Assembly: GCF_039536765.1 (NCBI RefSeq)
Contig: NZ_BAAAZF010000001.1
Span: 62,001-126,000 of the forward strand
DNA from: Parerythrobacter jejuensis
GTDB lineage: Bacteria > Pseudomonadota > Alphaproteobacteria > Sphingomonadales > Sphingomonadaceae
Direction of reading: 5' to 3'
DNA length: 64,000 nucleotides
The notes beneath the pieces are model-generated. The model was not told the origin of the DNA, did not search any database, and was given only the letters and a program-made list of their open reading frames with translations. Made by a program: the position numbers and the translations under genes. Within the stretch, counting starts at the first letter, position 1. The number at the start of each line of letters is the position of its first letter. Shown in pieces: positions 15,275-25,367 of the stretch.

Positions 15275-16938
15275 TGGCCAGTGCAATTTCCGCCAACAAG
15301 GCAGAGCTGCTTGCGATTGCGAATGCGGTTGCTTCGGAAAAGATGATCGACAAAGAGATCGTCATCGAAGCGATGGAAGAGGCGATCCAGAAGAGCGCGC
15401 GTAACCGCTATGGCGCGGAGAACGATATTCGCGCCAAGCTCGATCCGCAGACCGGCGATCTGCGCCTGTGGCGTGTTGTCGAAGTGGTCGAGGAAGTGGA
15501 AGATTACTTCAAGCAGGTCGATCTGAAGCAGGGCCAGAAGCTCGAAGAGGGTGCCAAACTTGGTGACTTCATCGTCGATCCGCTGCCTCCTGTCGATCTC
15601 GGGCGCATTGATGCACAGAGCGCCAAGCAGGTAATCTTCCAGAAGGTGCGCGATGCAGAGCGCGAGCGCCAGTTCGAAGAATTCAAGGATCGCGCAGGCG
15701 AAGTGATCACCGGCGTGATCAAGTCGGTCGAGTTTGGCCATGTGATCGTCAATCTCGGCCGGGCCGAGGGTGTCATCCGCCGCGACCAGCAGATCCCGCG
15801 TGAAGCCGCCCGTGTTGGCGAGCGTGTCCGTGCGATCATCACCAAGGTGGAGCGCAACAATCGCGGTCCGCAGATTTTCCTCAGCCGCGCGCATCCTGAC
15901 TTTATGCGCAAGCTGTTCGCGCAGGAAGTGCCGGAGATTTACGACGGCATTATCGAAATCAAGGCCGCCGCCCGTGATCCGGGCAGCCGCGCCAAGATCG
16001 GCGTGATCAGCCACGATAGCAGCATCGATCCGGTCGGTGCCTGCGTCGGTATGAAGGGCAGCCGCGTTCAGGCCGTCGTGCAGGAACTGCAGGGTGAAAA
16101 GATCGACATTATCCCGTGGTCGGAAGATACCGCGACCTTCATCGTCAACGCATTGCAGCCGGCCACTGTCGCGCGCGTGGTGCTGGATGAAGACGAAGGC
16201 CGGATCGAAGTCGTTGTTCCTGATGACCAGCTGAGCCTGGCCATTGGTCGCCGCGGCCAGAATGTCCGTTTGGCAAGCCAGCTTACGGCGAACCAGATCG
16301 ACATCATGACCGAGGAAGAAGCGAGCGAGAAGCAGAGCAAGGAATTCGCGGTCCGTTCGAAGATGTTCGAGGAAGAGCTCGACGTCGACGAAACGCTGTC
16401 GCAATTGCTCGTGGCCGAAGGCTTCGCCGAGCTCGAGGAAGTGGCGTATGTCGCACTCGAGGAACTCGCCGCAATCGAGGGTTTCGATGAAGAGCTCGCC
16501 GAAGAGCTGCAGAACCGGGCGAAGGAAGCGATTGATCGCCAGGAAGCCGCGCACCGCGAAACCCGCCGCGAGCTGGGCGTCGAAGATGATCTGGCCGAGA
16601 TCCCGCATCTCAGCGAAGCCATGCTGGTGACGCTGGGCAAGGGCGGTATCAAGACGCTCGATGATCTGGCCGATCTGGCCACCGACGAACTGATCGCCAA
16701 GAAACGCGAAGCACCGCGTCGCCGGAACAATAGCCCGGATGGTCCGCCGATGAAGCGTCCACCGCAGCGTGCCGAAGACAAGGGCGGCGTGCTGGGAGAA
16801 TATGGCCTGACCGAAGAACAGGGCAACGAAATCATCATGGCGGCCCGTGCGCATTGGTTCGAAGACGAGGAGCCTGCTGCTCCTGCGTCTACCGAGCCTG
16901 ACACTCAGGAGGCCGCTGATGCGGACTCCACACAATGA
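15274..16938 (+). CDS. nusA: transcription termination/antitermination factor NusA
   Basis: 554 residues. In order: the RNA-polymerase-binding N-terminal domain, an S1 domain (about 130-200), KH modules with VGACVGMKGSRVQ (about 254) and AIGRRGQNVRLA (about 327), then a C-terminal part with acidic helix-hairpin-helix repeats (EEVAYVALEELAAIEGFDEE) and a variable Pro/Arg linker. It modulates pausing, termination and antitermination. Its last 20 bases overlap the next gene. Confidence 0.97.
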   Translation: MASAISANKAELLAIANAVASEKMIDKEIVIEAMEEAIQKSARNRYGAENDIRAKLDPQTGDLRLWRVVEVVEEVEDYFKQVDLKQGQKLEEGAKLGDFIVDPLPPVDLGRIDAQSAKQVIFQKVRDAERERQFEEFKDRAGEVITGVIKSVEFGHVIVNLGRAEGVIRRDQQIPREAARVGERVRAIITKVERNNRGPQIFLSRAHPDFMRKLFAQEVPEIYDGIIEIKAAARDPGSRAKIGVISHDSSIDPVGACVGMKGSRVQAVVQELQGEKIDIIPWSEDTATFIVNALQPATVARVVLDEDEGRIEVVVPDDQLSLAIGRRGQNVRLASQLTANQIDIMTEEEASEKQSKEFAVRSKMFEEELDVDETLSQLLVAEGFAELEEVAYVALEELAAIEGFDEELAEELQNRAKEAIDRQEAAHRETRRELGVEDDLAEIPHLSEAMLVTLGKGGIKTLDDLADLATDELIAKKREAPRRRNNSPDGPPMKRPPQRAEDKGGVLGEYGLTEEQGNEIIMAARAHWFEDEEPAAPASTEPDTQEAADADSTQ

Positions 16939-17665
16939 GCGCGTAAGTTCCGACATCGCTGACGGCGCCAAGGCACGGACAACTTCCGAGCCTGAACGTC
17001 GCTGCATCCTTTCAGGGGAGCATGGCGCGCGAGCGGCGTTGGTCCGGCTCGCAATCTCTCCGATCAAGGATGATGGCACGCATGATGTGCTGCCCGATCC
17101 GCTGGCGCGCGCTCCCGGCAGGGGCGCATGGATTGGCGTCGATCGTCCCGGGCTGGAGGCAGCTCTGGAAAGCGGGCAGATGCGCGGCGCATTGGCGCGG
17201 GCCTTCAAAGGGGCAAAGCTGAATGTTCCCGACGATCTGCCGCAGCGGACTGAAGATGGCCTGCGCAAGGCCTTGCTGGACCGGCTGGGCCTCGAAATGC
17301 GCGCAGGATTGCTTATCTTGGGATCGGACAGGATTGCCGAGCATGCCCGTGGCGGCGTGCTCGAACTGCTCCTCCACGCGAGCGATGCGAGCGAGGATGG
17401 CAGCAAGAAGCTCGACCAGGCATGGCGGGTTGGCAAAGAAATCGAGGGATCAGGGGCGCGGGGAACCCGCTTGCCACTGGACCGCGCGGCGTTGTCTGTG
17501 GCATTGGGCCGCGACAATGTCGTCCATCTGGCGCTTGCGGACGCTTCGGCGGCCGAACGGGTAGGGCAATCTCTCTCGCGCCTGCTGCACTTTATGGGAA
17601 CGCCTGCCGGCGGACCGGATGACAGTGGCGAGGCTGATGGCCGCGTCACTGCGACGACCGATTGA
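16919..17665 (+). CDS. YlxR (RnpM/DUF448)-YlxQ (L7Ae-like) fusion protein
   Basis: 248 residues from ATG 16919, inside the end of nusA. The N-terminal DUF448 part shows ERRCILSG (about 27) and the APGRGAWIGVDR loop (about 67-78). The C-terminal half (AGLLILGSDRIAEHARG and following) resembles the L7Ae-like RNA-binding fold of YlxQ. In Firmicutes these are two separate genes at this place; in alphaproteobacteria they are commonly joined. YlxR of Bacillus (RnpM) binds RNase P RNA. Position between nusA and infB confirms identity. Confidence 0.88.
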   Translation: MRTPHNERVSSDIADGAKARTTSEPERRCILSGEHGARAALVRLAISPIKDDGTHDVLPDPLARAPGRGAWIGVDRPGLEAALESGQMRGALARAFKGAKLNVPDDLPQRTEDGLRKALLDRLGLEMRAGLLILGSDRIAEHARGGVLELLLHASDASEDGSKKLDQAWRVGKEIEGSGARGTRLPLDRAALSVALGRDNVVHLALADASAAERVGQSLSRLLHFMGTPAGGPDDSGEADGRVTATTD

Positions 17666-17688
17666 TACTGAAGGAAGATACGAGTTTT

Positions 17689-20217
17689 ATGAGCGACGAC
17701 GACAACAAACCCCGGACCCGCAAACCGCTTGGACTTAAGCGGAGCGTGGACGCGGGCGAAGTCAAGCAGACCTTCAGCCACGGGCGCACCAACAAGGTGG
17801 CGGTCGAGGTGAAGCGCCGCCGCAAGCTCGTGAAGCCCGGCGAAGAGCCCGCTCCAGCACCGGAGGCTGCGCCCGAGCCAACCCCGGCACCCGCGCCAGC
17901 GCCCGAGCCGGAGGCCAAGAAGGCTGCGCCCAAAAAGGCGGATCCCGCTGCCGAGACTCCGCAAGAGCGGGTTGCCCGTCTCCAGCGTGAAGCCGAGGAA
18001 GAGCGGCTGCGGATGGCCGAAGATGCGCGCAAGCGTGACGATGAAAAAGCCAAGCTGAGCGCGCAGGAAGAGAAGAAGCGCGCCGAAGACAATCGCAAGG
18101 CGGAAGAAGAAGCGGCCAAGCGGGCCGAGGAGGAAGCGAAATCTGCAGCCGAGGCAGAAGCTGCAGAAGCAGCTGCGCCAGCGCCCGCTCGTGCACAAGA
18201 GGCACCGGCCAGCACGCCGACACCTGCTGCGCGAAAGTTTACGCCAGTCGCACGGCCGGAGCCGAAGCGTCCCGAAAAGAAGAAAGAGGAGAAGAAGTCC
18301 CGCAGCACCGAACGCCCGGACAAGCGTCGTTCCGGCAAGCTGACCGTGACCAAGGCCCTGAACGAGGACGAGGGCCGTCGTGCGATGTCTCTCGCCAAGC
18401 TCAAGCGTGCCCGTGAGAAAGAACGTCGCCTCAAGGGCGGTGGCTCGTCAGCGCCGCGTGAAAAGCAGGTCCGCGATGTTATCGTGCCCGAAGCGATCAC
18501 CGTGGGTGAGCTCGCCAAGCGGATGGGCGAAAAGGGCGCCGATCTGGTTAAGGAGCTCTTCAATCTTGATATGATGGTTACCGTCAACCAGACGATCGAC
18601 CAGGACACCGCTGAATTGCTGGTCGAACAGTTCGGCCACACGATCCAGAAGGTCTCCGAAGCTGATGTTGACATCAAGACGACCGAAGATGACGATCCCG
18701 AAGAGACGCTTAAGCCGCGTCCAGCTGTGGTCACCATCATGGGCCATGTCGATCACGGCAAGACCAGCCTGCTGGATTCGTTGCGTGGCACCAATGTCAC
18801 CAAGGGCGAAGCCGGCGGCATCACCCAGCATATCGGCAGTTATCAGGTGACGACGAAGGACAAGTCGAAGATCACCTTCCTCGATACGCCGGGCCACGCT
18901 GCCTTTACCGAAATGCGCCAGCGCGGTGCCAATGTCACCGATATCGTGGTGCTGGTGGTGGCGGCGGATGACGGCATCATGCCGCAGACGATCGAAGCCA
19001 TCAATCACACCAAGGCTGCCGGTGTCCCGATGATCGTGGCGATCAACAAGATGGACAAGCCGGAAGCCAATCCGGACAATATCCGCAATCGCCTGCTCGA
19101 ACACGAAGTGATCGTGGAGAAGCTCTCCGGTGATGTGCAGGATGTCGAGATTTCGGCGCTCAAGGGCGATGGCCTCGACGAATTGCTCGAGAAAATTGCG
19201 CTCCAGGCCGAACTGCTGGAGCTGAAAGCCCGTCCGGACCGGTTGGCCGAAGCGACGGTTATCGAAGCGCAGCTCGACAAGGGCCGCGGCCCGGTCGCTT
19301 CTGTGCTGGTGACGCGCGGCACGCTCAAGCGGGGCGACACATTCGTGGTCGGCACCGAAAGCGGCCGTGTCCGTGCAATCGTCAACGATCAGGGCAAGCA
19401 GATCAAGGAAGCTGGCCCGTCCATGCCGGTCGAAGTCCTCGGCCTCGGCGGTGTGCCGAGCGCGGGCGACGTTATGACCGTGGTCGAAAACGAACAGCGC
19501 GCCCGTGAAGTGGCCGAATATCGTCAGGAGAAGGCAACGGAGAAGCGTACTGCGCTTGCCCCGACCAGTTTCGATACGATGTTCAACAACTTGCAGAGCG
19601 AAGTTGTGGAATTCCCGCTGCTGGTGAAGGCCGATGTGCAGGGTAGTGTGGAGGCGATCAACAACGCGCTCCACAATCTCTCCAACGATCTGATCAAGGT
19701 CCGCGTGCTGCATGCGGGCGTGGGTGCGATTACCGAAAGCGACGTTACGCTGGCAGCAGCCTCGGGCGCGCCGATTATCGGTTTCAATGTGCGCCCCAAT
19801 GCGAAAGCGCGCGAGCTGGTGAAACGCGATGGCGTCGAGATGAAGTACTTCGATGTGATCTATCACCTGACCGACGAGATCGCGAAAGAAATGGCTGGCG
19901 AGCTGGGTCCGGAAAAGATCGAGCACGTCGTTGGCCGTGCCGACGTCAAGGAAGTCTTCAAGTCGGGCAAGAAGGACAAGGCGGCTGGTCTGCTGGTTAC
20001 CGAAGGCGTTATTCGCAAGGGGCTGCACGCACGGCTCACCCGCGAAGATGTCATCGTGTCGGCAACCACCATCGCGTCCCTGCGCCGCTTCAAGGACGAT
20101 GTGGACGAAGTCCGCGCAGGCCTCGAATGCGGTGTGGTCCTCGAAGACACCAACGATATCCAGCCGGGCGACAGCCTGGAGGTCTTCGAGGTCGAGGAGC
20201 GTGAACGCACGCTCTGA
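17689..20217 (+). CDS. infB: translation initiation factor IF-2
   Basis: 842 residues from ATG 17689. The N-terminal 250 residues are an Ala/Pro/Glu/Lys-rich, charged coiled region, common in alphaproteobacterial IF-2. The G domain has GHVDHGKTS at 352-360, DTPGHAAF near 402 and NKMD at about 454, followed by domains II-IV with the fMet-tRNA-binding C-terminus. It directs initiator tRNA to the 30S subunit. It follows the YlxR-YlxQ gene by 23 bases. Confidence 0.97.
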   Translation: MSDDDNKPRTRKPLGLKRSVDAGEVKQTFSHGRTNKVAVEVKRRRKLVKPGEEPAPAPEAAPEPTPAPAPAPEPEAKKAAPKKADPAAETPQERVARLQREAEEERLRMAEDARKRDDEKAKLSAQEEKKRAEDNRKAEEEAAKRAEEEAKSAAEAEAAEAAAPAPARAQEAPASTPTPAARKFTPVARPEPKRPEKKKEEKKSRSTERPDKRRSGKLTVTKALNEDEGRRAMSLAKLKRAREKERRLKGGGSSAPREKQVRDVIVPEAITVGELAKRMGEKGADLVKELFNLDMMVTVNQTIDQDTAELLVEQFGHTIQKVSEADVDIKTTEDDDPEETLKPRPAVVTIMGHVDHGKTSLLDSLRGTNVTKGEAGGITQHIGSYQVTTKDKSKITFLDTPGHAAFTEMRQRGANVTDIVVLVVAADDGIMPQTIEAINHTKAAGVPMIVAINKMDKPEANPDNIRNRLLEHEVIVEKLSGDVQDVEISALKGDGLDELLEKIALQAELLELKARPDRLAEATVIEAQLDKGRGPVASVLVTRGTLKRGDTFVVGTESGRVRAIVNDQGKQIKEAGPSMPVEVLGLGGVPSAGDVMTVVENEQRAREVAEYRQEKATEKRTALAPTSFDTMFNNLQSEVVEFPLLVKADVQGSVEAINNALHNLSNDLIKVRVLHAGVGAITESDVTLAAASGAPIIGFNVRPNAKARELVKRDGVEMKYFDVIYHLTDEIAKEMAGELGPEKIEHVVGRADVKEVFKSGKKDKAAGLLVTEGVIRKGLHARLTREDVIVSATTIASLRRFKDDVDEVRAGLECGVVLEDTNDIQPGDSLEVFEVEERERTL

Positions 20218-20231
20218 TCCGGGGGTAGCGC

Positions 20232-20645
20232 ATGTCAAAGATATACGAGACACAGCGCTCGCCTTCTGCCCGCCTGATGGGCTCGCAGTTCGTGTCGTTC
20301 GACGCGGACAAGGGCGAACTGACCATGCGCTACACGCCGCCGCCGGAGTTCGCGTCTCCGCGAGGCGCCGTGCAGGGCGGACTGATTGCCGGGTTCCTTG
20401 ACGAGGTGATGGGCGGCGCATTGCTGGCTGTCACCGATGACCAGCGCTTGCCGCTTAATCTCGATATGAATCTCAGCTTCTTGCGCATGGTGCCGCTGGA
20501 AACGATCACCGCCAAGGGGCGCGTTGTGCGCCATGGCCGGAGGGTCGCGTTCCTGGAGGGCGAACTGTACGACAAGGACGGCAATGTCCTTGCGCGTGCC
20601 CGTTCGACCGCATTGCCGACGCCGGTGCCGGGGGCGGAAGCATGA
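20232..20645 (+). CDS. PaaI-family hotdog thioesterase (first of a tandem pair)
   Basis: 137 residues. The hotdog signature is GAVQGGLIAGFLDEVMGGAL (about 45-64), where family members carry HGG plus a conserved acidic residue; here QGG replaces HGG and D57 is the likely catalytic acid. It hydrolyses an acyl-CoA of unknown identity. It sits 14 bases after infB, an unusual place, and overlaps a paralogue by four bases. Confidence 0.85.
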   Translation: MSKIYETQRSPSARLMGSQFVSFDADKGELTMRYTPPPEFASPRGAVQGGLIAGFLDEVMGGALLAVTDDQRLPLNLDMNLSFLRMVPLETITAKGRVVRHGRRVAFLEGELYDKDGNVLARARSTALPTPVPGAEA

Positions 20646-21076
20646 CCATGCCCGGCGACGATACAGACCAGCAGTCCCCCCATACCGACTTGCTTGGCTC
20701 TGAATTTGTGTCCTTCGATTCCGCCACCAGCGAAGCGACCATGCGGTTTGTGGTCAAGAAGGCGATGACGACCTGGCGCGGCGGCGTGCAGGGCGGCCTT
20801 GTGGCCGGATATCTCGACGATGTGATGGGCTATGCCTATGTCGCGGCGACCAATGGCGCGCAGGCTCCGCTCAATCTCGAACTGTCGATGTCGCTTCTCA
20901 AGCTCATTCCGGAGGGGCCGATTATCGGCAAGGGCCGCGTGGTCAAATCGGGCAAGCGGGTCATCTTCCTCGAGGGCGAATTGCTGGCAGAAGATGGCAC
21001 TGTACTGGCCCGCGCCACGTCGACGGCAATCCCCACCGCACGTCCGACTGCTTCGGAAACGGGTATGCCCGGCTGA
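20642..21076 (+). CDS. PaaI-family hotdog thioesterase (second of a tandem pair)
   Basis: 144 residues, clearly related to the gene before it: LLGSEFVSFDSAT matches LMGSQFVSFDADK and RGGVQGGLVAGYLDDVMG matches the active-site helix. The start overlaps the first copy by four bases and the end overlaps the DUF1697 gene by one. The two may form a heteromer or have different chain-length ranges (inference). Confidence 0.85.
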   Translation: MTMPGDDTDQQSPHTDLLGSEFVSFDSATSEATMRFVVKKAMTTWRGGVQGGLVAGYLDDVMGYAYVAATNGAQAPLNLELSMSLLKLIPEGPIIGKGRVVKSGKRVIFLEGELLAEDGTVLARATSTAIPTARPTASETGMPG

Positions 21077-21636
21077 TGGCGCGTTTGCTTGCTCTGCTTG
21101 GCAGCATCAATATCGGCGGCAACCGGATCAAGATGGTCGATCTCAATGCGGCATTGAGCGATGCAGGATTCTGCGACGTCGCCACAGTTGCGGCCAGCGG
21201 GAACGTGATCCTGAGCGATGATCGCGATCCAGCCATGCTCGAAATCCAGCTCGAAAGTGTTGTCGAACAGGCCTTCGGCTTCAAATCCTGCGCCATGGTC
21301 CGCACCGAGAAAGAAGTTCGCGCGGCGATTGAAACCAACCCCTTTCACGGGACCGGGCCGGAGCATGGTTCGGACAAGATGGTCCATTCCATCTTCCTGA
21401 GCCAACAGCCAAAGCAGGAAGCTGTCGATGCGTTGATCGAAGAGCATCGTTCCAAAGGCAGCGAGCGGCTTGCTCTGGGTGACCGGGTGCTGTTTCTCGA
21501 CTATGTCTACGGGGTCGGCATATCGGACCTGTCGAACAAGCTGCTGGAACGCCGGCTTGGGTGCAAGGGGACGGCGCGCAATATGAACTCGCTGAAGAAC
21601 ATCCTGTCGAAGATGGCTGAGCAGAAAGACACGTAG
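21076..21636 (+). CDS. DUF1697 protein
   Basis: 186 residues with the DUF1697 N-terminus (LLALLGSINIGGNRIKMVDL), the ASGNVILSDD strand and the end RNMNSLKNILSKMAE. The family is widespread in bacteria and has no established function; an RRM-like fold has been suggested. TGATG overlap with the thioesterase and 12 bases to rbfA make it part of the same transcript. Confidence 0.85.
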   Translation: MARLLALLGSINIGGNRIKMVDLNAALSDAGFCDVATVAASGNVILSDDRDPAMLEIQLESVVEQAFGFKSCAMVRTEKEVRAAIETNPFHGTGPEHGSDKMVHSIFLSQQPKQEAVDALIEEHRSKGSERLALGDRVLFLDYVYGVGISDLSNKLLERRLGCKGTARNMNSLKNILSKMAEQKDT

Positions 21637-21648
21637 AGAAAGAAATCG

Positions 21649-22056
21649 ATGGCGCGCAAAGATCCCTTTACCTCCGAACAACAATCGGTCCGCGTGTTGA
21701 AAGTGGGCGAGCGGGTGCGCCATATCCTGTCGGAATTGCTGGCCCGGCAGGAGGTGCATGATGACATCGTCTCGGCGGCCAATATCAGCGTTACCGAAGT
21801 GCGCATGTCGCCCGATCTGCGCAATGCGACCGTCTATGTGAAGCCATTGCTGGGCAAGGGCGAGGACGAGATCGTCACCGCGCTGCGGCGGAATACGGCG
21901 TACCTTCAGCGCGAAGTTGCCAAACGGCTGGGCCTCAAATTCGCGCCCAAGCTGAAGTTCCGTGCCGACGAAAGCTTCGAGGAGGCTGACCGGATCGAGC
22001 GGCTATTGAACGATCCCAAGGTGTCGCGTGATCTTGGCGCTGACGAAAGCGATTGA
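21649..22056 (+). CDS. rbfA: ribosome-binding factor A
   Basis: 135 residues, KH-like. [20 protein letters not shown] at the start, the [19 protein letters not shown] strand pair and the [19 protein letters not shown] end match RbfA. It helps mature the 30S subunit at low temperature. In most relatives truB follows directly; here truB lies 11.5 kb further on. Confidence 0.95.
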   Translation: MARKDPFTSEQQSVRVLKVGERVRHILSELLARQEVHDDIVSAANISVTEVRMSPDLRNATVYVKPLLGKGEDEIVTALRRNTAYLQREVAKRLGLKFAPKLKFRADESFEEADRIERLLNDPKVSRDLGADESD

Positions 22057-22112
22057 CTCTGCGTAGCTCGGCAGGCTCCTTGGGCATCTGACACCAGGCA
22101 AGGAGAATCGAG

Positions 22113-23021
22113 ATGAGCGAAGCCCTGAGAACCCCCGACCAGGCCTTTGCCGACGTTCCCGACTATCCCTTTGCACCACATTATATCGACACTCTGGATG
22201 GCTATGAGGGTTTGCGCGTTCACTATGTTGACGAGCCTGGTGCGGCAAGCGGGCCGGAGGCGGGCAAGACATTCCTGTGCCTGCACGGGCAGCCAAGCTG
22301 GTCGTTCCTCTATCGCAAGATGATCCCGGTCTTCACAGCAGCAGGTGGGCGTGCGGTTGCGCCTGACCTGCTCGGCTTTGGCAAATCGGACAAGCCGACC
22401 GACGAGGCGACCTATACCTACGGCTTCCATCGCGGGATGCTTATGGCCTTTATCGAAGCCTTGGACCTGCGCAATATCACGCTGGTGTGCCAGGATTGGG
22501 GCGGCATTCTGGGGCTGGGGATCGTGCCGGACATGGCGAACCGGTTCGAACGTTTGATTGTCATGAACACCGCCATCCCGATTGGTGAATCGCCTGGCCC
22601 TGGCTTTGATGCCTGGAAAGCCTTCAACCGCAGCCAGCCGGACATGGATATCGCCAACCTGTTCAAGCGCGGAACGCCTGACCTGACCGATTCGGAAGCG
22701 GCCGCCTATGGCGCGCCCTATCCCGATTCGAGCTTCAAATCAGGCGTAAGGCGCTTTCCTGAATTGGTTCCGGTCGATCCGTCGATGGAGGGCGTTGCCG
22801 AAGGCATTCGCGCACGCCAATTCTGGTCCGAAGAATGGACCGGTCAGAGTTTCATGGCCGTTGGCATGCAAGATCCCGTGCTCGGTCCCCCGGCGATGAA
22901 GGCGCTGCAGGGCATGATCCGTGGCTGCCCCGATCCTGTTGAAGTTCCCGATGGCGGGCACTTCGTCCAGGAGAGGGGTGAGGGCATTGCGCGCGCCGCG
23001 CTGGCTGCCTTCAGCGGCTGA
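22113..23021 (+). CDS. haloalkane dehalogenase (alpha/beta hydrolase, DhlA/DmbC-like)
   Basis: 302 residues. The oxyanion-hole motif HGQPSWSFLYR lies near residue 54; the nucleophile is D128 in QDWGG, whose Trp is a halide-binding residue. The acid D254 is in GMQDPVLG and the base H283 in GGHFVQE. The D-D-H layout and a W in DAWKAFN are those of subfamily HLD-I. It would hydrolyse a carbon-halogen bond to an alcohol and halide; the substrate is unknown. GGAG precedes the ATG. It stands alone, convergent with the AbgT gene. Confidence 0.85.
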   Translation: MSEALRTPDQAFADVPDYPFAPHYIDTLDGYEGLRVHYVDEPGAASGPEAGKTFLCLHGQPSWSFLYRKMIPVFTAAGGRAVAPDLLGFGKSDKPTDEATYTYGFHRGMLMAFIEALDLRNITLVCQDWGGILGLGIVPDMANRFERLIVMNTAIPIGESPGPGFDAWKAFNRSQPDMDIANLFKRGTPDLTDSEAAAYGAPYPDSSFKSGVRRFPELVPVDPSMEGVAEGIRARQFWSEEWTGQSFMAVGMQDPVLGPPAMKALQGMIRGCPDPVEVPDGGHFVQERGEGIARAALAAFSG

Positions 23022-23038
23022 ATGCCCTTGGCAGCTGA

Positions 23039-24637
23039 TTAGGGCGTAGCAGCCACCGGCGCGGTGGTCGGCACTTCCATGAACACGCTTGCGCCCGGGC
23101 CCAGCGGCAGATCTAGCACGACCCAACCTATCGTCATCGCAAGACCCGCGATCAGCAACCCGATCGAATAGGGCAGCATGGTTGCCGCGAGGCTGCCGAG
23201 GCCGAAATCCTTGTCCCAGCGCTGGCAGAAAATCAGGATCAGCGGGAAGTAGACCATCAACGGAGTAATGATGTTGGTCGCGCCATCACCCACACGATAG
23301 GCTGCGGTTGCCATTTCCGGCGAGATGCCCAGCAGCATCAGCATTGGCACCAGCACCGGGCTGAGCAGGGCCCATTTGGCACTTGCCGAGCCGACGAAGA
23401 TGTTGAGCAGCGCCGATACCACGATGATGGCGGCCAGCAGGGCCCATGCGGGCAAGCCGGTGGAGCCGAGGAAATCGGCACCGTTGACCGCGAGGATCAG
23501 GCCGAGATTTGACCAGGTGAACATCGCCACGAAATGCGCAGCAGCGAAGGCGAGGACGAGGTAATAGGCCATGTCCTCCATCGACCCGGACATCATCTTG
23601 ACCAGATCCCGGTGATTGGAAATCGTGCCCGCGCCGCTGCCATAGGCCCAGGCTGCCAGCAGGAAGAGCAGGAAGAAGCCGCCGACCAGGCTCTGGTAGA
23701 ACGGGTTCAGCTGAGCTTCTGGATTGGCGCTTTCGTCGATCAGCGGCGTGCCGGGGCCGAACAGGAAAAACAGCCACAGCGCGACAACAAACAGGATCGC
23801 CAGTCCGGCGCGGCGCAGGCCGCTGCGCTCCCCATCGGTAAGGGCGGTGTCGCCTTGTTCTTCATCGATGGCGCGTCCGGCCCGGGTGGCATCCCAGACG
23901 CCCAGGCGCGGCTCGATGATCCGGTCGGTGACGTACCAGATCACGGGCAGAAAAACGAAAGTCATCGCGGCGATGAAGAACCAGTTGCCCGCGATATTGG
24001 CAGTGAAATCTCCGAACACGGTTTCAACCGCTGCCTCGGTAATGCCGAACAGCAAGGCGTCGAGCTGGCCCGGGACGAGATTGGCGGAGAAACCGCCCGA
24101 AACGCCGGCAAAAGCGGCGGCGATCCCGGCAACCGGATGCCGCCCGGCGGCATGGAACAGGATCCCGGCCAGCGGGATCAGCACGACATAGGCCGCATCG
24201 GCAGCGAGATTGCCCAGCATCCCGACCAAAACGACAATCGGGGTCAGGATGATCTTGGGCGCATTGCGCACACCGGCGCGCATGGCGGTGCCGAACAGGC
24301 CGGCACGCTCTGCAACACCAGCGCCCAGCATCACCACCAGCACATAGCCGAGCGGATGGAAGTGGGTGAATGTCTTGGGCATTTCGACCCAAAGCCGTTG
24401 GATATTCTCCGCGCTGAACAGGCTGGCGGCGGTGATAATCCGGGCGGCGCCAGTTTCTGGATCAATGTCCGTCGGATGCGCGGCAGATAGGTCCATCATG
24501 CTGGCGATGATCGAAATCACTACCAATATTCCGATCAACCAGAAGAACAGAAACACCGGATCTGGCAGCTTGTTACCGCTGCGTTCGATCCAGCCCAGAA
24601 TTCCGCTCTGCCCGTTGGCAGTGGCACCATCAGCCAT
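23039..24637 (-). CDS. AbgT-family transporter
   Basis: 532 residues with about 12 membrane segments. The family features are an N-terminal GWIERSGNKLPDPVFLFFWL, PKTFTHFHPLGYVLVVMLGAG and VGDGATNIITPLMVYFPLIL near the C-terminus. AbgT proteins take up p-aminobenzoyl-glutamate or export sulfonamides; the direction here is not predictable. Flanked by the dehalogenase (convergent) and tdk (divergent), so it is its own unit. Confidence 0.9.
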   Translation of the reverse strand: MADGATANGQSGILGWIERSGNKLPDPVFLFFWLIGILVVISIIASMMDLSAAHPTDIDPETGAARIITAASLFSAENIQRLWVEMPKTFTHFHPLGYVLVVMLGAGVAERAGLFGTAMRAGVRNAPKIILTPIVVLVGMLGNLAADAAYVVLIPLAGILFHAAGRHPVAGIAAAFAGVSGGFSANLVPGQLDALLFGITEAAVETVFGDFTANIAGNWFFIAAMTFVFLPVIWYVTDRIIEPRLGVWDATRAGRAIDEEQGDTALTDGERSGLRRAGLAILFVVALWLFFLFGPGTPLIDESANPEAQLNPFYQSLVGGFFLLFLLAAWAYGSGAGTISNHRDLVKMMSGSMEDMAYYLVLAFAAAHFVAMFTWSNLGLILAVNGADFLGSTGLPAWALLAAIIVVSALLNIFVGSASAKWALLSPVLVPMLMLLGISPEMATAAYRVGDGATNIITPLMVYFPLILIFCQRWDKDFGLGSLAATMLPYSIGLLIAGLAMTIGWVVLDLPLGPGASVFMEVPTTAPVAATP

Positions 24638-24748
24638 GTCTCAACTCACCCCGTTGTTTGCTTTGTTGTGGACTACCATTGCCAGCAGCCCCTGTCGCCC
24701 CGGTGAATGGGTGGTTTCCGCAGACTTTGCACGATAGCCTGCACAGCC

Positions 24749-25327
24749 ATGGCCAAGCTCTATTTCTACTATGCCAGCATGAATGCCGGGAAATCGACAA
24801 CCTTGCTGCAGGCTGATTTCAATTATCGCGAACGCGGTATGAATACCATGCTGTGGACCGCCCAGCTTGATGACCGGTCCGAGGGTAAGCCGATCGCCAG
24901 CCGGATCGGGCTGGAGGCGGACGGGCATCGCTTCACCAAGGACACCGATCTGTGGGAACAGGTGACGGCCGCGCACCGGGTGGAGCCGGTCGGTTGTATG
25001 CTGGTGGATGAAGCGCAGTTCCTGACGGGCGAACAGGTCTGGCAATGCGCGCGGCTGGCGGACGAGGCCGGCATTCCGGTGCTGTGTTACGGATTGCGGA
25101 CCGATTTTCAGGGCGAGCTGTTTCCGGGATCAGCGGCTCTGCTGGGCATTGCCGATGCGCTGATCGAGCTTAAGGCCATCTGCCATTGCGGCCGCAAGTC
25201 GACGATGAACCTGCGCGTGGATGCCAGCGGCAAGGCCGTAAAGCAGGGCGAGCAGACCGAGATTGGCGGCAATGACCGTTACGTGGCGCTGTGCCGCAAG
25301 CATTTCAGCGAAGCGCTGGCGGGATGA
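24749..25327 (+). CDS. tdk: thymidine kinase
   Basis: 192 residues from ATG 24749. A type II kinase: P-loop YASMNAGKSTTLLQ (about 7-20), the catalytic-glutamate region LVDEAQFL, and zinc ligands in CHCGRKS (about 145) and CRKH near the end. It phosphorylates thymidine in the salvage pathway. Many alphaproteobacteria lack tdk, so its presence is notable but not odd. Confidence 0.93.
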   Translation: MAKLYFYYASMNAGKSTTLLQADFNYRERGMNTMLWTAQLDDRSEGKPIASRIGLEADGHRFTKDTDLWEQVTAAHRVEPVGCMLVDEAQFLTGEQVWQCARLADEAGIPVLCYGLRTDFQGELFPGSAALLGIADALIELKAICHCGRKSTMNLRVDASGKAVKQGEQTEIGGNDRYVALCRKHFSEALAG

Positions 25328-25367
25328 AACGCTAGCGGGAAGGGGCCGGACGGCCTATCTATCCCGC

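Noticed and set aside
15163-18198. 1011-codon open frame antisense to nusA, ylxR-ylxQ and infB
   Set aside because: A long antisense frame produced by high GC and codon bias. The protein text is low-complexity (Ser/Arg/Phe/Leu) and the sense genes are certain.
18448-20421. 657-codon antisense frame over infB
   Set aside because: Shadow of infB with no family features or ribosome site.
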